Below the pieces are notes generated by a model, which was given only the letters and a program-made list of their open reading frames with translations, did not search any database and was not told the origin of the DNA. From NCBI GenBank assembly GCA_964388665.1, contig CAYMBJ010000051.1, forward strand, positions 1 to 28,042: DNA of 28,042 nucleotides, in the 5' to 3' direction. This DNA comes from CALCCV01 sp964388665. Lineage in GTDB: Bacteria > Bdellovibrionota > Bdellovibrionia > Bdellovibrionales > Bdellovibrionaceae. The translations under genes were made by a program, and so were the position numbers. Within the stretch, counting starts at the first letter, position 1. Each line of letters starts with the position of its first letter. Below are positions 7,747-15,333 of this stretch, one piece after another.

Positions 7747-8897
7747 TTCGACGCCGCTCTTTTGCGCGTGAATTTTTGATAAAAACTATAGTCAAAATCA
7801 TTTTCATAACTAGTGGCCTGAGGCCCGGTGCTCAATTCGGCAAATTCTTGCAGCAAGAATCTTTTCATGCCGACATAGCCCACCATCGCCGCATTGTCTG
7901 TGCAATAGCGAAGAGGTGGCAGCATCAGTCGACATTTTTGTGATACGGCAAGCTCCTGCATTTGCTGGCGCAGGCGCGTGTTGGCAGACACTCCACCCGT
8001 AAGGACCAGATTGCGGCAACCAGTAATGGAAATAGCAGTCTGCATTTTATCTGTTAGCAAACTCACCACCGACTCTTGAAAGGAAGCGCAAAGATCTGCT
8101 TTGTGCTTGGAGATCTCTTCACTTGAAAGTGAATCGAGGAGCCTCATGGCAGAGCTCTTTAGCCCCGAAAAGCTCATTTCGCAGGAATTTTCGTCCAAGC
8201 TGGCCTTTGGAAAATCATAGGCTTCGGTGTTTCCACCTTGACTGAGGCGGTCCACTTGAGCGCCGCCAGGAAAGCCCAAACCAATGGCCTTTGCAAATTT
8301 ATCCAAGGCTTCGCCAGCTGCATCATCTCGTGTGGCGCCTAAGACTTTGTATTGTCCAAAGCCAGAAACCAAATAAAAACTTGTGTGCCCGCCACTGACG
8401 GCTAACGCAATGAATTTTTCAAATCCGAATTCGGGTTGATATTCGCTGTCACGTAAAAACGGCGCCCAAATGTGCCCTTCTAAATGGTTTACGGCGATCC
8501 AAGGTTTTGACAACATCTGCGCCAAAGTCTTAGCCGTGACCACGCCAACAATGAGCGAGCCGATCAGGCCCGGGCGATTGGTGGCCGCGAAAGCGTCTAT
8601 TTCGCTAAGCTCGAGTCCGGCTTTGCTCAATGCTACCTGAATCAGGGGGTGCAAATTGGCCAGATGGTTGCGACTGGCAATCTCGGGCACAATTCCGCCG
8701 TGCGGGGCATGATGGAGGTCTTGTGCCTGTGAGACGCAGCTCATGACTTCTATGGGCTGCGAGTCACCACCAGATTCATTAATCTGACTTTCAGGAGATA
8801 TTGGACAGCGGAGAACGGCCACAGACGTGTCATCACACGAAGTTTCAATAGCTAGTACGAATTTTGATTCAAGTTTAGTGGAAGCTTGGTCATTCAC
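7743..8897 (-). CDS. tsaD: tRNA N6-adenosine threonylcarbamoyltransferase TsaD
   Basis: 384 residues. TsaD transfers threonylcarbamoyl from TC-AMP to A37 of ANN-decoding tRNAs, working with TsaB and TsaE (not in this window). The ASKHA-fold motifs are present: LAIETSCDDTSVAVL at the N terminus, metal-binding His138 and His142 in NHLEGH, SGGHTSFY, GEALDKFAKAIG, and LTGGVSANTRLR. It is longer than the common ~340 residues because of a polar insertion at ~31-50 (PISPESQINESGGD and following). It starts 22 nt after the cpoB stop and overlaps rsmA by 4 nt. Confidence 0.97.
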   Translation of the reverse strand: MNDQASTKLESKFVLAIETSCDDTSVAVLRCPISPESQINESGGDSQPIEVMSCVSQAQDLHHAPHGGIVPEIASRNHLANLHPLIQVALSKAGLELSEIDAFAATNRPGLIGSLIVGVVTAKTLAQMLSKPWIAVNHLEGHIWAPFLRDSEYQPEFGFEKFIALAVSGGHTSFYLVSGFGQYKVLGATRDDAAGEALDKFAKAIGLGFPGGAQVDRLSQGGNTEAYDFPKASLDENSCEMSFSGLKSSAMRLLDSLSSEEISKHKADLCASFQESVVSLLTDKMQTAISITGCRNLVLTGGVSANTRLRQQMQELAVSQKCRLMLPPLRYCTDNAAMVGYVGMKRFLLQEFAELSTGPQATSYENDFDYSFYQKFTRKRAASK

Positions 8898-8919
8898 ATC
8901 TCTTCTTCTTATGAGATGC

Positions 8920-9636
8920 CTATTTTTTCAAGGTTTTTAATCGGATCTTCGCCCTCTTGGCCTCATTGCCTTTGGGAAACCGGCTGATGACCTCTTCAAA
9001 AAAGATCTTTGCTTCATTGGTCATGCCCAACTCTTGAAAACACACGCCAATCTTATAGGTTGCTTCTGCGTAAGCCTTTCCTTTGGGGTTGTCATCGCGA
9101 TACTGCTTGTATGTCAGAATCGCTTTTTTCCAGTCCTTCTGGGCAAAGCTCTCTTCGGCAAGAGTGAAGCTATTTTTTTCGCGTGTCTTTCCGTCAGCGC
9201 TCTTTTCTGGTGGCTTTGATTTTTTGCTATCTTGTTCTTTGATGGCCTCAATCTCATGGCTAAGCTCGGCGATCTTTGTTTCCATCTGGGTCATTGCCAG
9301 CTGTAGGGTCTCGAGACGCTGATTTATTCCCGCATTGGCTTCGCCGATCATTTGGCGAGTGCTGCCCGAGTCACCTTCTGATTGCCTTTGGTTGTTTTCA
9401 ATGACCTCTAATCGTCCATTGAGTCCGCGCATCTGGTCTTCGAGTTCACTCAGGCGGTTGACGCTGTCGGAGTTGGCTCGCTGAACCGAACCCATAACAT
9501 TTCGCGATTCGTTGTCGCGGGAGTCGTTTCTTGTTTTTAAGCAGCCGGCTGTGGTGAGCGCCAAGCATAAAAAGATCAGGCCAAAGGTCCTGGATCTGCT
9601 ATACCGAGGCAATTTTGTTTGAGAAAAATTCATCAT
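8920..9636 (-). CDS. cpoB: Tol-Pal system protein CpoB (YbgF)-like lipoprotein
   Basis: 238 residues. The signal peptide ends in the lipobox TTAGC (Cys32), so it is probably lipidated; E. coli CpoB is periplasmic and not lipidated. A central coiled coil (~45-125, repeated leucine/glutamine heptads) is followed by a Lys/Glu-rich linker and C-terminal TPR units (~155-238: ESFAQKDWKKAILTY, then YKIGVCFQELG, then FFEEVISRFPKG), which is the YbgF domain order. CpoB coordinates murein synthesis with outer-membrane constriction through Tol-Pal. The ATG overlaps the stop of the upstream DUF4398 gene, and tsaD follows after 22 nt. A two-Met start (9636/9633) leaves the exact first residue open. Confidence 0.88.
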   Translation of the reverse strand: MMNFSQTKLPRYSRSRTFGLIFLCLALTTAGCLKTRNDSRDNESRNVMGSVQRANSDSVNRLSELEDQMRGLNGRLEVIENNQRQSEGDSGSTRQMIGEANAGINQRLETLQLAMTQMETKIAELSHEIEAIKEQDSKKSKPPEKSADGKTREKNSFTLAEESFAQKDWKKAILTYKQYRDDNPKGKAYAEATYKIGVCFQELGMTNEAKIFFEEVISRFPKGNEAKRAKIRLKTLKK

Positions 9637-9974
9637 AAAAACTCTCCTGTTTTTTGGCGAATGAGGCGCGCTGAGTTTTCGGCCCTTTCATAGGCAATGC
9701 GAGCTTTAATAAAATATTTTTTTGCTTTGTCCCAGTAGCGATCCCGATAAAAGATTTGGGCTTGGCGATAGGCCTCTTCGCCTTGGCCCCAGTAGCCAGG
9801 TGAATGGCGAGAGCCCTCAACCGCCTGAGCTGCCTCTTGTGCAGCTCGGGCCAGGGCATATTCCAGCTGAGGCGCTGGAATGGATTGACAGTTCAAAATC
9901 AAAAGACAGGACAACGTGATGCTCAGCTTGATGCTCAGCTTGATGCTCTGGCGCAAAAGCGCTGACATCCTCAT
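9633..9974 (-). CDS. DUF4398-like small lipoprotein
   Basis: 113 residues. A signal peptide with a triplicated IKLS/IKLS/ITLS segment leads to the lipobox LILNC (Cys29). The mature part (EYALARAAQEAAQAVEGSR, then YRQAQIFYRDRYWDKAKKYF, then IARIAYERAE-like helices) matches the helical pattern of DUF4398 proteins, which commonly sit beside OmpA/Pal-domain and TPR lipoproteins. It lies 8 nt after pal and overlaps cpoB by 4 nt (ATGA), so it is an integral member of this operon and is likely periplasmic, near the Tol-Pal complex. The molecular role is not known. Confidence 0.75.
   Translation of the reverse strand: MRMSALLRQSIKLSIKLSITLSCLLILNCQSIPAPQLEYALARAAQEAAQAVEGSRHSPGYWGQGEEAYRQAQIFYRDRYWDKAKKYFIKARIAYERAENSARLIRQKTGEFL
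9918..9953 (-). repeat. 12-bp triplicate repeat inside a signal-peptide sequence
   Basis: On the plus strand GATGCTCAGCTT occurs at 9918-9929 and 9930-9941, and a degenerate third copy at 9942-9953. It encodes the IKLS-IKLS-ITLS hydrophobic run of the DUF4398 lipoprotein signal peptide. The repeat preserves frame, so copy-number changes would only alter the length of the hydrophobic core. Confidence 0.7.
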
Positions 9975-9982
9975 AGCGCTCC

Positions 9983-10474
9983 TTATCGAGGCACGAAGTT
10001 CGCGCGGCGATTTTTGGCATATGCGGCTTCAGAGTCGCCGTCCATGATGGGTTTCTCTTCGCCGTAAGAAACGACAGAGAGGCGATCATTGGAAACACCC
10101 ATAGAGGCCAAGTAGTTTCTCACAGTGTTGGCGCGACGCTCACCCAATGCAAGATTGTACTCGTTTGTGCCACGGCTGTCACAATGCCCTTCAATCTCAA
10201 GGCGAGCATTGGGATTGGCTTTCATCCAGTTGGCATTGCCTGCCAAGGTGGCTTTGGCATCTGGGCTGAGAACGGCTTTGTCGTAATCAAAATAGATCGT
10301 GTTGAGGCCAGCAATTTCACCACTGTCAGAGCCTTGTGGATTAAATCCCATGGGCTCGTTGGTGATTGCAGGCTCAGAGCTTCCCGTGTCATCGGTGGCT
10401 TTTGGTTTAGAACTACATCCAACCATCAAAAGTAGAGCTAGGGCAGCGGCAGAAATAGTCAGTTTGCGAAACAT
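9983..10474 (-). CDS. pal: Peptidoglycan-associated lipoprotein Pal
   Basis: 163 residues. Lipobox LMVGC gives lipidated Cys20; a Ser/Thr/Glu-rich linker leads to the OmpA-like peptidoglycan-binding domain (~58-163). Visible motifs are TIYFDYDKAVLSPDAKATL, IEGHCDSRGTNEYNLALGERRA and VVSYGEEKPI, then NRRANFV. Pal ties the outer membrane to murein and works with TolA/TolB in constriction. It is first in the operon, after a near-perfect ribosome-binding site (GAGGAGGACACATG), and it is divergent from the protease-propeller-barrel gene. tolB, tolA, tolQ and tolR are not in the window. Confidence 0.96.
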   Translation of the reverse strand: MFRKLTISAAALALLLMVGCSSKPKATDDTGSSEPAITNEPMGFNPQGSDSGEIAGLNTIYFDYDKAVLSPDAKATLAGNANWMKANPNARLEIEGHCDSRGTNEYNLALGERRANTVRNYLASMGVSNDRLSVVSYGEEKPIMDGDSEAAYAKNRRANFVPR

Positions 10475-10617
10475 GTGTCCTCCTCAAGAACTAAAGATAA
10501 AAATCGTCTGCGTGGCGAGCTCGCAATTTTAAAACACCTTTAAAATCACAATCCCAACAACGCATATTAAAAAATTGCGTTTAAAGTTTCTGCAGAGCGC
10601 TCCAAGACAATCTCAGT

Positions 10618-10646
10618 TTGCTGCAGCAATGCTTTCTGCATAGAAT
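10618..10646 (+). promoter_or_regulatory. Candidate promoter giving a leaderless transcript of the gene at 10653
   Basis: TTGCTG (10618-10623) and TAGAAT (10641-10646) are 17 nt apart. The expected start, about 7 nt after the -10 box, falls on the A of the ATG at 10653. No Shine-Dalgarno sequence precedes that ATG, which fits leaderless initiation. Confidence 0.5.
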
Positions 10647-10652
10647 TTCATT

Positions 10653-13625
10653 ATGTATCCAAAATATTTCAAGATTTTTCTATCAGTTTCTTTTTTTATT
10701 GTGGTCGGAAGCGCAAACTTGAAAGCCGCAGAAGCCCCGTCCTGGTGGGATTTCAAGGTAATCGAGACCCCGCATTTTCGAATTGTCTTTAATGCCGAGC
10801 AACAAGAGTTGGGAAGATATTATGCCGCACGGGCGGAGGAAACCATCCAAAAGGTCGGGTTGTTTTTTTCTCAGTGGCCAGAAAAGGTCACGGTGGTGAT
10901 CACCGATCGCACAGATCTGCCCAACGGATACGCAACTGTTGTTCCCTATCCCTTGATTGTGCTCTATCCGGTGTTGCCATTGAGCAATGATTCACTCAGT
11001 GGTTACCGGGATTGGGGATTTGAGTTGTTGGGCCACGAACTCACGCATGTGATGAGTTTTGTGCCGACACGAAATTTTTTAAAGGCCCTTCGGTACGTTT
11101 TGGGCAGTGTCGTGGCGCCAAACCTGCTGATGCCATTGTGGTGGAAAGAAGGAATTGCTGTCGCCGTTGAAAGCATGGATGGGGGCGGGCGCCTCAATTC
11201 AGATTATCAAGAATCAGTTTTGCGCGCCATCGCTTTGGAGGGAGCGTGGAAGGATCTGGAGATTGCTGACATCAACGAAGTTGATGAGCTCTGGCCTGAA
11301 GGTTTAAAGCCGTATCTCTTTGGCTCAGTCATCTGGTCCGAGATGGTTGCAAAGGGCGGAGCAAAAGTTATCGATAAGGTTCCGCAGGCTCAAGGTGGAC
11401 GCATGCCCTTTTTTATCAATTCACCCGTGGTCAATCAGGTGGGCGAAGACTACGCGGGCCTTTATCAGGCTAAGTTGGTGTCATTGACTGAAAAAATACG
11501 TCAAGACACTGAAAAGCTCAAGATGGTCACGCCTTCAGAGTACACGTTTTTAAGTCAGAAGTTCAAAGCCACCACTGGACCCGCGATTTCAATTGATGGC
11601 GTCTACTTGGCTTTTTCTGCACGAGACCAAGTGGGAAATCGCAATCTGCAAATTTGGAAAAAAGATCCCAAGCGAGGCTTTGTCCAGCAGGGTCAGATTG
11701 AGAACGAAAAGATTGATTCAGAAAATCAAATTAAAGATGCACCTCCGTCAGGGAGTATTTACCGAATGCAGTGGTATCATAATTCACGAAATCTGCTTTA
11801 CGACAAAGTGGATGGTATCAATGAATATGAAAACTACTCTGATCTTTACATCTACAATCCTGAAACAAAAAAAGGCAAACAGCTCACGCACGGGTTGCGT
11901 GCACGAGAGGCGACAGTTGCTCCTGATGACCAGCAAATTGCATTCGTTGGTCTAGGTAATGCAAAAACTTATCTGGCCACTCTCAATCCAGAAACTTTGA
12001 AAGTGGAAAAACTCATCGAAGGGGAGTTTTTTGAAAGGTTCTCAGGGCCAGTGTACTGGGATCAGGATCAGCTCATCTATTCGCGACGGAACGCGCAGGG
12101 AAAAGACAGTGTTGAGATCATGGATCTAAAAACTAAAACTTTTAGGGTCATACTTGCGGATTTTGCTGACGCCAGTGGCTTTGTTAGATCCAGCGGCGGG
12201 CTTCTGTTCAGTTCAGCAGCTTCAGGTTTAAGAAACATCTATGCCTCCGCAGACCTTGAAACGGCAATGCCGCTCACGCACCTTTTAACAGGAAGCTACA
12301 CCTTTGCACGCGACACGCAGACCCAAGACTTGTACACCACGTTGATGACCGCAAGGGGGCCCCAAATCGTTAAAATTTCCAAAGAGGAGCAGGAGAGACT
12401 GCCACAAACTTTGCCAGTCGCAACACGAGTTTCGAGTTATGAATTAAAATTAGAAAGTGAACCAGTTGAGCCAAAGAAATCAGACGAAGAGGCTGAGTTG
12501 GCATTCGTAGAAAAAGCTGACTATGTAGCTGAGGACTACAGCCCCTGGTCCTATCTGTGGCCGCGCTATTGGGTCCCTTTTGTCGGCGGCACTTCTGCCA
12601 GTGAGGGTGTTGCTGTTCAGGTGCTCATTGCCGGAAATGATCCTTTGCAAAGGCATCAGTACACTTTGTCCTATTTGCACGATACGGGAATCAATTCCAA
12701 TGACTACAGTTTCAGTTACGCCAACTCCAGTTACCGAGTTCCGTGGAAGATTTCAGCCTATCAGAGCACTCAGGCGCTGGCCGCCACAGCAGATCCTGAG
12801 CGATTGGTGCAAACCTACTCTTCTGTGGGATTTTTACCAAGTCTGTATAGTCTAAGTAGCAACTTAGGCATGGAGATAGGGTATCGCTATGGCAATCAGT
12901 CAGTCGTAGGAGTTTCTACGACTTCGATAAATGTCGATGAAGGAATTCAACGTGGACCCTATACCCTTTTTACCTACGTGGATTATAGTCGCACAGCTGC
13001 ACAGATTTCTCCTGAGTCGGGTTGGGGGACTTATTTGGGCGCTGTGACTTTCGAGCGCGGTGAAAATCTTTTGGGCTATGATTTGTATTATGGTGGGTGG
13101 AACTACTACTTTTCGAAATGGCTTCCGGCTCGACACGCGATCAGTTGGAAGGTCAATGGCTTTTATATTCCTAATGACGACGTTAATGCCTACAATGGCG
13201 TGGCCACAGATTCTCTGCAACTCAACGCCGATGGCATGACGGCACGCCATGTTTTGCGGGGCTACGCCAATAACCAATTTCATGGAACGCAGATGCTGTC
13301 GACAAATATTGAGTATCGCTTTCCACTGTTTAAAATTAAAAAGGGCTATGGCACCAAACCCTTCTATATGGACCGCTTGCACGCCGCTGTATTTTACGAT
13401 GCTGTTCAGCTCAAGGGCATTGGCTATTCTGAAGAAAATTTAAGAAGTCAGCGTCTTCAATTGACCACAACGGTGGCTTCGGCTGGCGCTGAGATCAAGC
13501 TGGACACCACTGTGGGCTATGTTTTTCCGCTGACTTTTATTTTGGGGTACTACGTTCCGCTGAATACGGAGTTCCGCAAAGACCCTTCGGTGGGATTTGC
13601 TCTCGGACTCGGAAAAATATTTTAA
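10653..13625 (+). CDS. Fusion of a gluzincin protease, a TolB-like beta-propeller and an Omp85-type outer-membrane barrel
   Basis: 990 residues. A signal peptide (1-~26, ending LKAAEA) is followed by a peptidase-MA-like domain (~30-290) with a zinc site HELTH (128-132) and a downstream Glu166 in WWKEGIAV. Next comes a WD40/PD40 propeller like TolB (~300-600; repeated blades such as GVYLAFSARD, QQIAFVGLG, DQLIYSRRN). After an acidic linker there is a beta-barrel (~640-990) with the Omp85 loop-6 motif VLRGY (867-871) and a C-terminal Phe, the usual BAM recognition residue. It should be inserted in the outer membrane with periplasmic protease and propeller domains. Similar architectures occur in Bacteroidetes and delta-type bacteria. 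The gene is transcribed away from pal. Confidence 0.85.
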   Translation: MYPKYFKIFLSVSFFIVVGSANLKAAEAPSWWDFKVIETPHFRIVFNAEQQELGRYYAARAEETIQKVGLFFSQWPEKVTVVITDRTDLPNGYATVVPYPLIVLYPVLPLSNDSLSGYRDWGFELLGHELTHVMSFVPTRNFLKALRYVLGSVVAPNLLMPLWWKEGIAVAVESMDGGGRLNSDYQESVLRAIALEGAWKDLEIADINEVDELWPEGLKPYLFGSVIWSEMVAKGGAKVIDKVPQAQGGRMPFFINSPVVNQVGEDYAGLYQAKLVSLTEKIRQDTEKLKMVTPSEYTFLSQKFKATTGPAISIDGVYLAFSARDQVGNRNLQIWKKDPKRGFVQQGQIENEKIDSENQIKDAPPSGSIYRMQWYHNSRNLLYDKVDGINEYENYSDLYIYNPETKKGKQLTHGLRAREATVAPDDQQIAFVGLGNAKTYLATLNPETLKVEKLIEGEFFERFSGPVYWDQDQLIYSRRNAQGKDSVEIMDLKTKTFRVILADFADASGFVRSSGGLLFSSAASGLRNIYASADLETAMPLTHLLTGSYTFARDTQTQDLYTTLMTARGPQIVKISKEEQERLPQTLPVATRVSSYELKLESEPVEPKKSDEEAELAFVEKADYVAEDYSPWSYLWPRYWVPFVGGTSASEGVAVQVLIAGNDPLQRHQYTLSYLHDTGINSNDYSFSYANSSYRVPWKISAYQSTQALAATADPERLVQTYSSVGFLPSLYSLSSNLGMEIGYRYGNQSVVGVSTTSINVDEGIQRGPYTLFTYVDYSRTAAQISPESGWGTYLGAVTFERGENLLGYDLYYGGWNYYFSKWLPARHAISWKVNGFYIPNDDVNAYNGVATDSLQLNADGMTARHVLRGYANNQFHGTQMLSTNIEYRFPLFKIKKGYGTKPFYMDRLHAAVFYDAVQLKGIGYSEENLRSQRLQLTTTVASAGAEIKLDTTVGYVFPLTFILGYYVPLNTEFRKDPSVGFALGLGKIF

Positions 13626-13747
13626 GAAGTGAATGCTGAATAGGAGAGCTAGGCCAAAAGCTAGGAGATGCCCTGGACCTTTTCTAGGTCGGTTTTGCTA
13701 AAATGCCAGATTTAAGTCTCAGTCGCGCTGGATTTCTGTCCAGAGCG

Positions 13748-13777
13748 TTGACATTTTGACAGGTGAATTAGCACAAT
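13748..13777 (+). promoter_or_regulatory. Candidate sigma70 promoter for the gene at 13798
   Basis: Consensus TTGACA (13748-13753) and CACAAT (13772-13777) are separated by 18 nt. The transcript would start close to 13784, at the beginning of the GGAGGAGG ribosome-binding site, leaving a very short leader. Confidence 0.55.
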
Positions 13778-13797
13778 GAATTTGGAGGAGGTGTTCT

Positions 13798-14331
13798 TTG
13801 AACATGGATGTTGACAGAACCTCGTGGATAAAAGATTTGGTGCGCGCAGAGGAAGATATGGAGCAAGAGGGAATTGTCGATGCTGAGATGCATGTCGATA
13901 AGGATCGAATTCTTGTGACCGAAACTTTGCGTTTTTTGCAATCTTTGAAAAATTCATTTATTGAAGCGGCGACAACGTTCAATGATTTAAAGTCCTCACC
14001 AGTAGGTCGAATTAAAATATACGGAATCGCCAAAACTCACGCGGACTTTATGCTTTTTCGTAATGGCTACAAGATGATATTTGGACTCAAGGCCCCGGGA
14101 AAGATCTCGATACGATTCAACTTTATTGGCGCTTCCTACATTCCAACTGCGCGTGATCCGGAGCCACAGATTCATGGCAGTGGTGCCCAAACTCTAATGG
14201 AAGAGCATGTGATTGATTCGCAAGTCGGTGCCTTTGGCGAAGTGGAGTGGGTTTTTAAGGGGCATAAGTTTGCGCTAGATAATTTGGTCAGGCACTACAC
14301 GAGTCTTTATGTGCGAGAGTCGGCAAAATAA
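13798..14331 (+). CDS. Conserved-looking cytoplasmic protein of unknown function
   Basis: 177 residues without signal peptide or membrane segment. The N-terminal half is helical and acidic (SWIKDLVRAEEDMEQEG, then LRFLQSLKNSFIEAATTFNDL); the C-terminal half alternates strands and loops (GRIKIYGIAKTHADFMLF, ISIRFNFIGASY, AFGEVEWVFKGHKFALDNLV). I do not recognise the family. The start is ambiguous: TTG at 13798 is 6 nt after AGGAGG (13786-13791) and so is best spaced, whereas the ATG at 13804 would be 12 nt away. It is a single-gene unit with a good promoter, and its end converges with the next minus-strand gene over 34 nt. Confidence 0.7.
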   Translation: MNMDVDRTSWIKDLVRAEEDMEQEGIVDAEMHVDKDRILVTETLRFLQSLKNSFIEAATTFNDLKSSPVGRIKIYGIAKTHADFMLFRNGYKMIFGLKAPGKISIRFNFIGASYIPTARDPEPQIHGSGAQTLMEEHVIDSQVGAFGEVEWVFKGHKFALDNLVRHYTSLYVRESAK

Positions 14332-14333
14332 TT

Positions 14334-14362
14334 AGCAGGCTCCCTAAAAAGGAAAATCTGCT
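14334..14362. terminator. Weak hairpin between convergent genes
   Basis: AGCAG (14334-14338) can pair with CTGCT (14358-14362), with an inner CC/GG pairing around an A-rich loop. It fills the 34-nt gap between two convergent stop codons. The stem is short, so the call rests mostly on position. Confidence 0.3.
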
Positions 14363-14365
14363 GGC

Positions 14366-15166
14366 CTATTTGCTCAAACGCGGAAACTCGAATTTTGTTA
14401 CCTTGATCTCTTTTCCTTGAGCATTCTTGCCAACTAAGGTTTTGGATCCATTGGCGGGCTTTGTAGAGTTGTTCTGTTTAGCTGTGAGGCTGCCTGGCTT
14501 TTGAGAAGTCGGTTGTGTTGTGCTATTGGAAGTCTGAGATTGTTGGCCATTTTGCAAGTCATTTTGCAGGTGCTGACGAATGCGATCGCCGATATCGGTC
14601 AGTCCCGGATGAGAATTCGTGATTGGCCTAAGCGAACTTTTGGCGGCGAATTCGGCGGGCTCCTCGGCGCTTTCAGAATCTTGGGCATAAGAAAAGGTCT
14701 GGCTGTTCAATTTAAAAATCAGTTCAATTTCGTTCTTGGGAATATCAATTTTGGCAGCAATTTCGTCGAGTGATAGACCTTCATTAGAAAGTTTAGCGGC
14801 CTGCATGTACTTTTGGCTAGTGGTTCGATCAAGATACTCTTCATTGGGAATCTTTTCTTGAAAGAGTTCCATTGTGTCCTTGGCTTGAGCGAGGCAATGC
14901 TCAATACTTTTTTGTTCCTTTTCGAGTTCGGCCTTTTGCACAGTAATCTCTTTAATTTTCGAATCAATGTGGTTCATCATAGAGCGGATTTTGCTGTCTG
15001 AGCTTTCCAAGAAATCATGCAGAGCCAAAATTTTGCTTTCTAAGAGCACAGCACTTTCGTGAAGGCGCGGATCACTGGTCTTCTTGACTGCAATTTTTCT
15101 GAAGATAATACCAAAAAGCGCAACCTGTAATAAACACAAAGCGCTTAGGGCTAGCCAAACCATCAA
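14366..15166 (-). CDS. Membrane-anchored coiled-coil protein with DUF2802-like segment
   Basis: 266 residues. An N-terminal membrane segment (1-~22, MMVWLALSALCLLQVALFGI) faces a cytoplasmic coiled coil (~38-105, Glu/Lys/Leu heptads). A short helix-turn-helix-like stretch follows (~117-155: QKYMQAAKLSNEGLSLDEIA, then IPKNEIELIFKL), resembling DUF2802. The last ~90 residues are Gln/Ser/Thr-rich and disordered, ending in a small conserved-looking strand KEIKVTKFEFPRL. DUF2802 proteins often occur near motility or polar-localisation genes, but nothing here confirms that. It is transcribed divergently from the vWA lipoprotein gene, sharing a ~165-nt control region. Confidence 0.65.
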   Translation of the reverse strand: MMVWLALSALCLLQVALFGIIFRKIAVKKTSDPRLHESAVLLESKILALHDFLESSDSKIRSMMNHIDSKIKEITVQKAELEKEQKSIEHCLAQAKDTMELFQEKIPNEEYLDRTTSQKYMQAAKLSNEGLSLDEIAAKIDIPKNEIELIFKLNSQTFSYAQDSESAEEPAEFAAKSSLRPITNSHPGLTDIGDRIRQHLQNDLQNGQQSQTSNSTTQPTSQKPGSLTAKQNNSTKPANGSKTLVGKNAQGKEIKVTKFEFPRLSK

Positions 15167-15263
15167 AGTCCCCCTTATTGATTTTTAGTCTAAACCACAA
15201 AGGACTGAATTTGCCATGGCCAGCGCGAGAAAGCTCGATTCTTTCTAGACTTTGGGGGCTGTC

Positions 15264-15298
15264 TAGGTTTGCAGAAGCGCAGAACCTAGATACAATAA
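15264..15298 (+). promoter_or_regulatory. Candidate promoter with a 7-bp inverted repeat framing the spacer
   Basis: TTTGCA (15270-15275) and TACAAT (15293-15298) are 17 nt apart. The arms TCTAGGT (15264-15270) and ACCTAGA (15286-15292) are perfect inverted repeats that abut the -35 and -10 boxes, a layout expected of an operator for a dimeric regulator. A transcript would start near 15305, 29 nt before the vWA gene. Confidence 0.5.
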
Positions 15299-15333
15299 AG
15301 AGGATTTCTGAAAAACGAAAAAAGAAGGATCAA

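Noticed and set aside
13676..13690. GACCT/AGGTC stem downstream of the barrel fusion gene
   Set aside because: Only 5 bp with a short T-rich tail; too weak to call a terminator.
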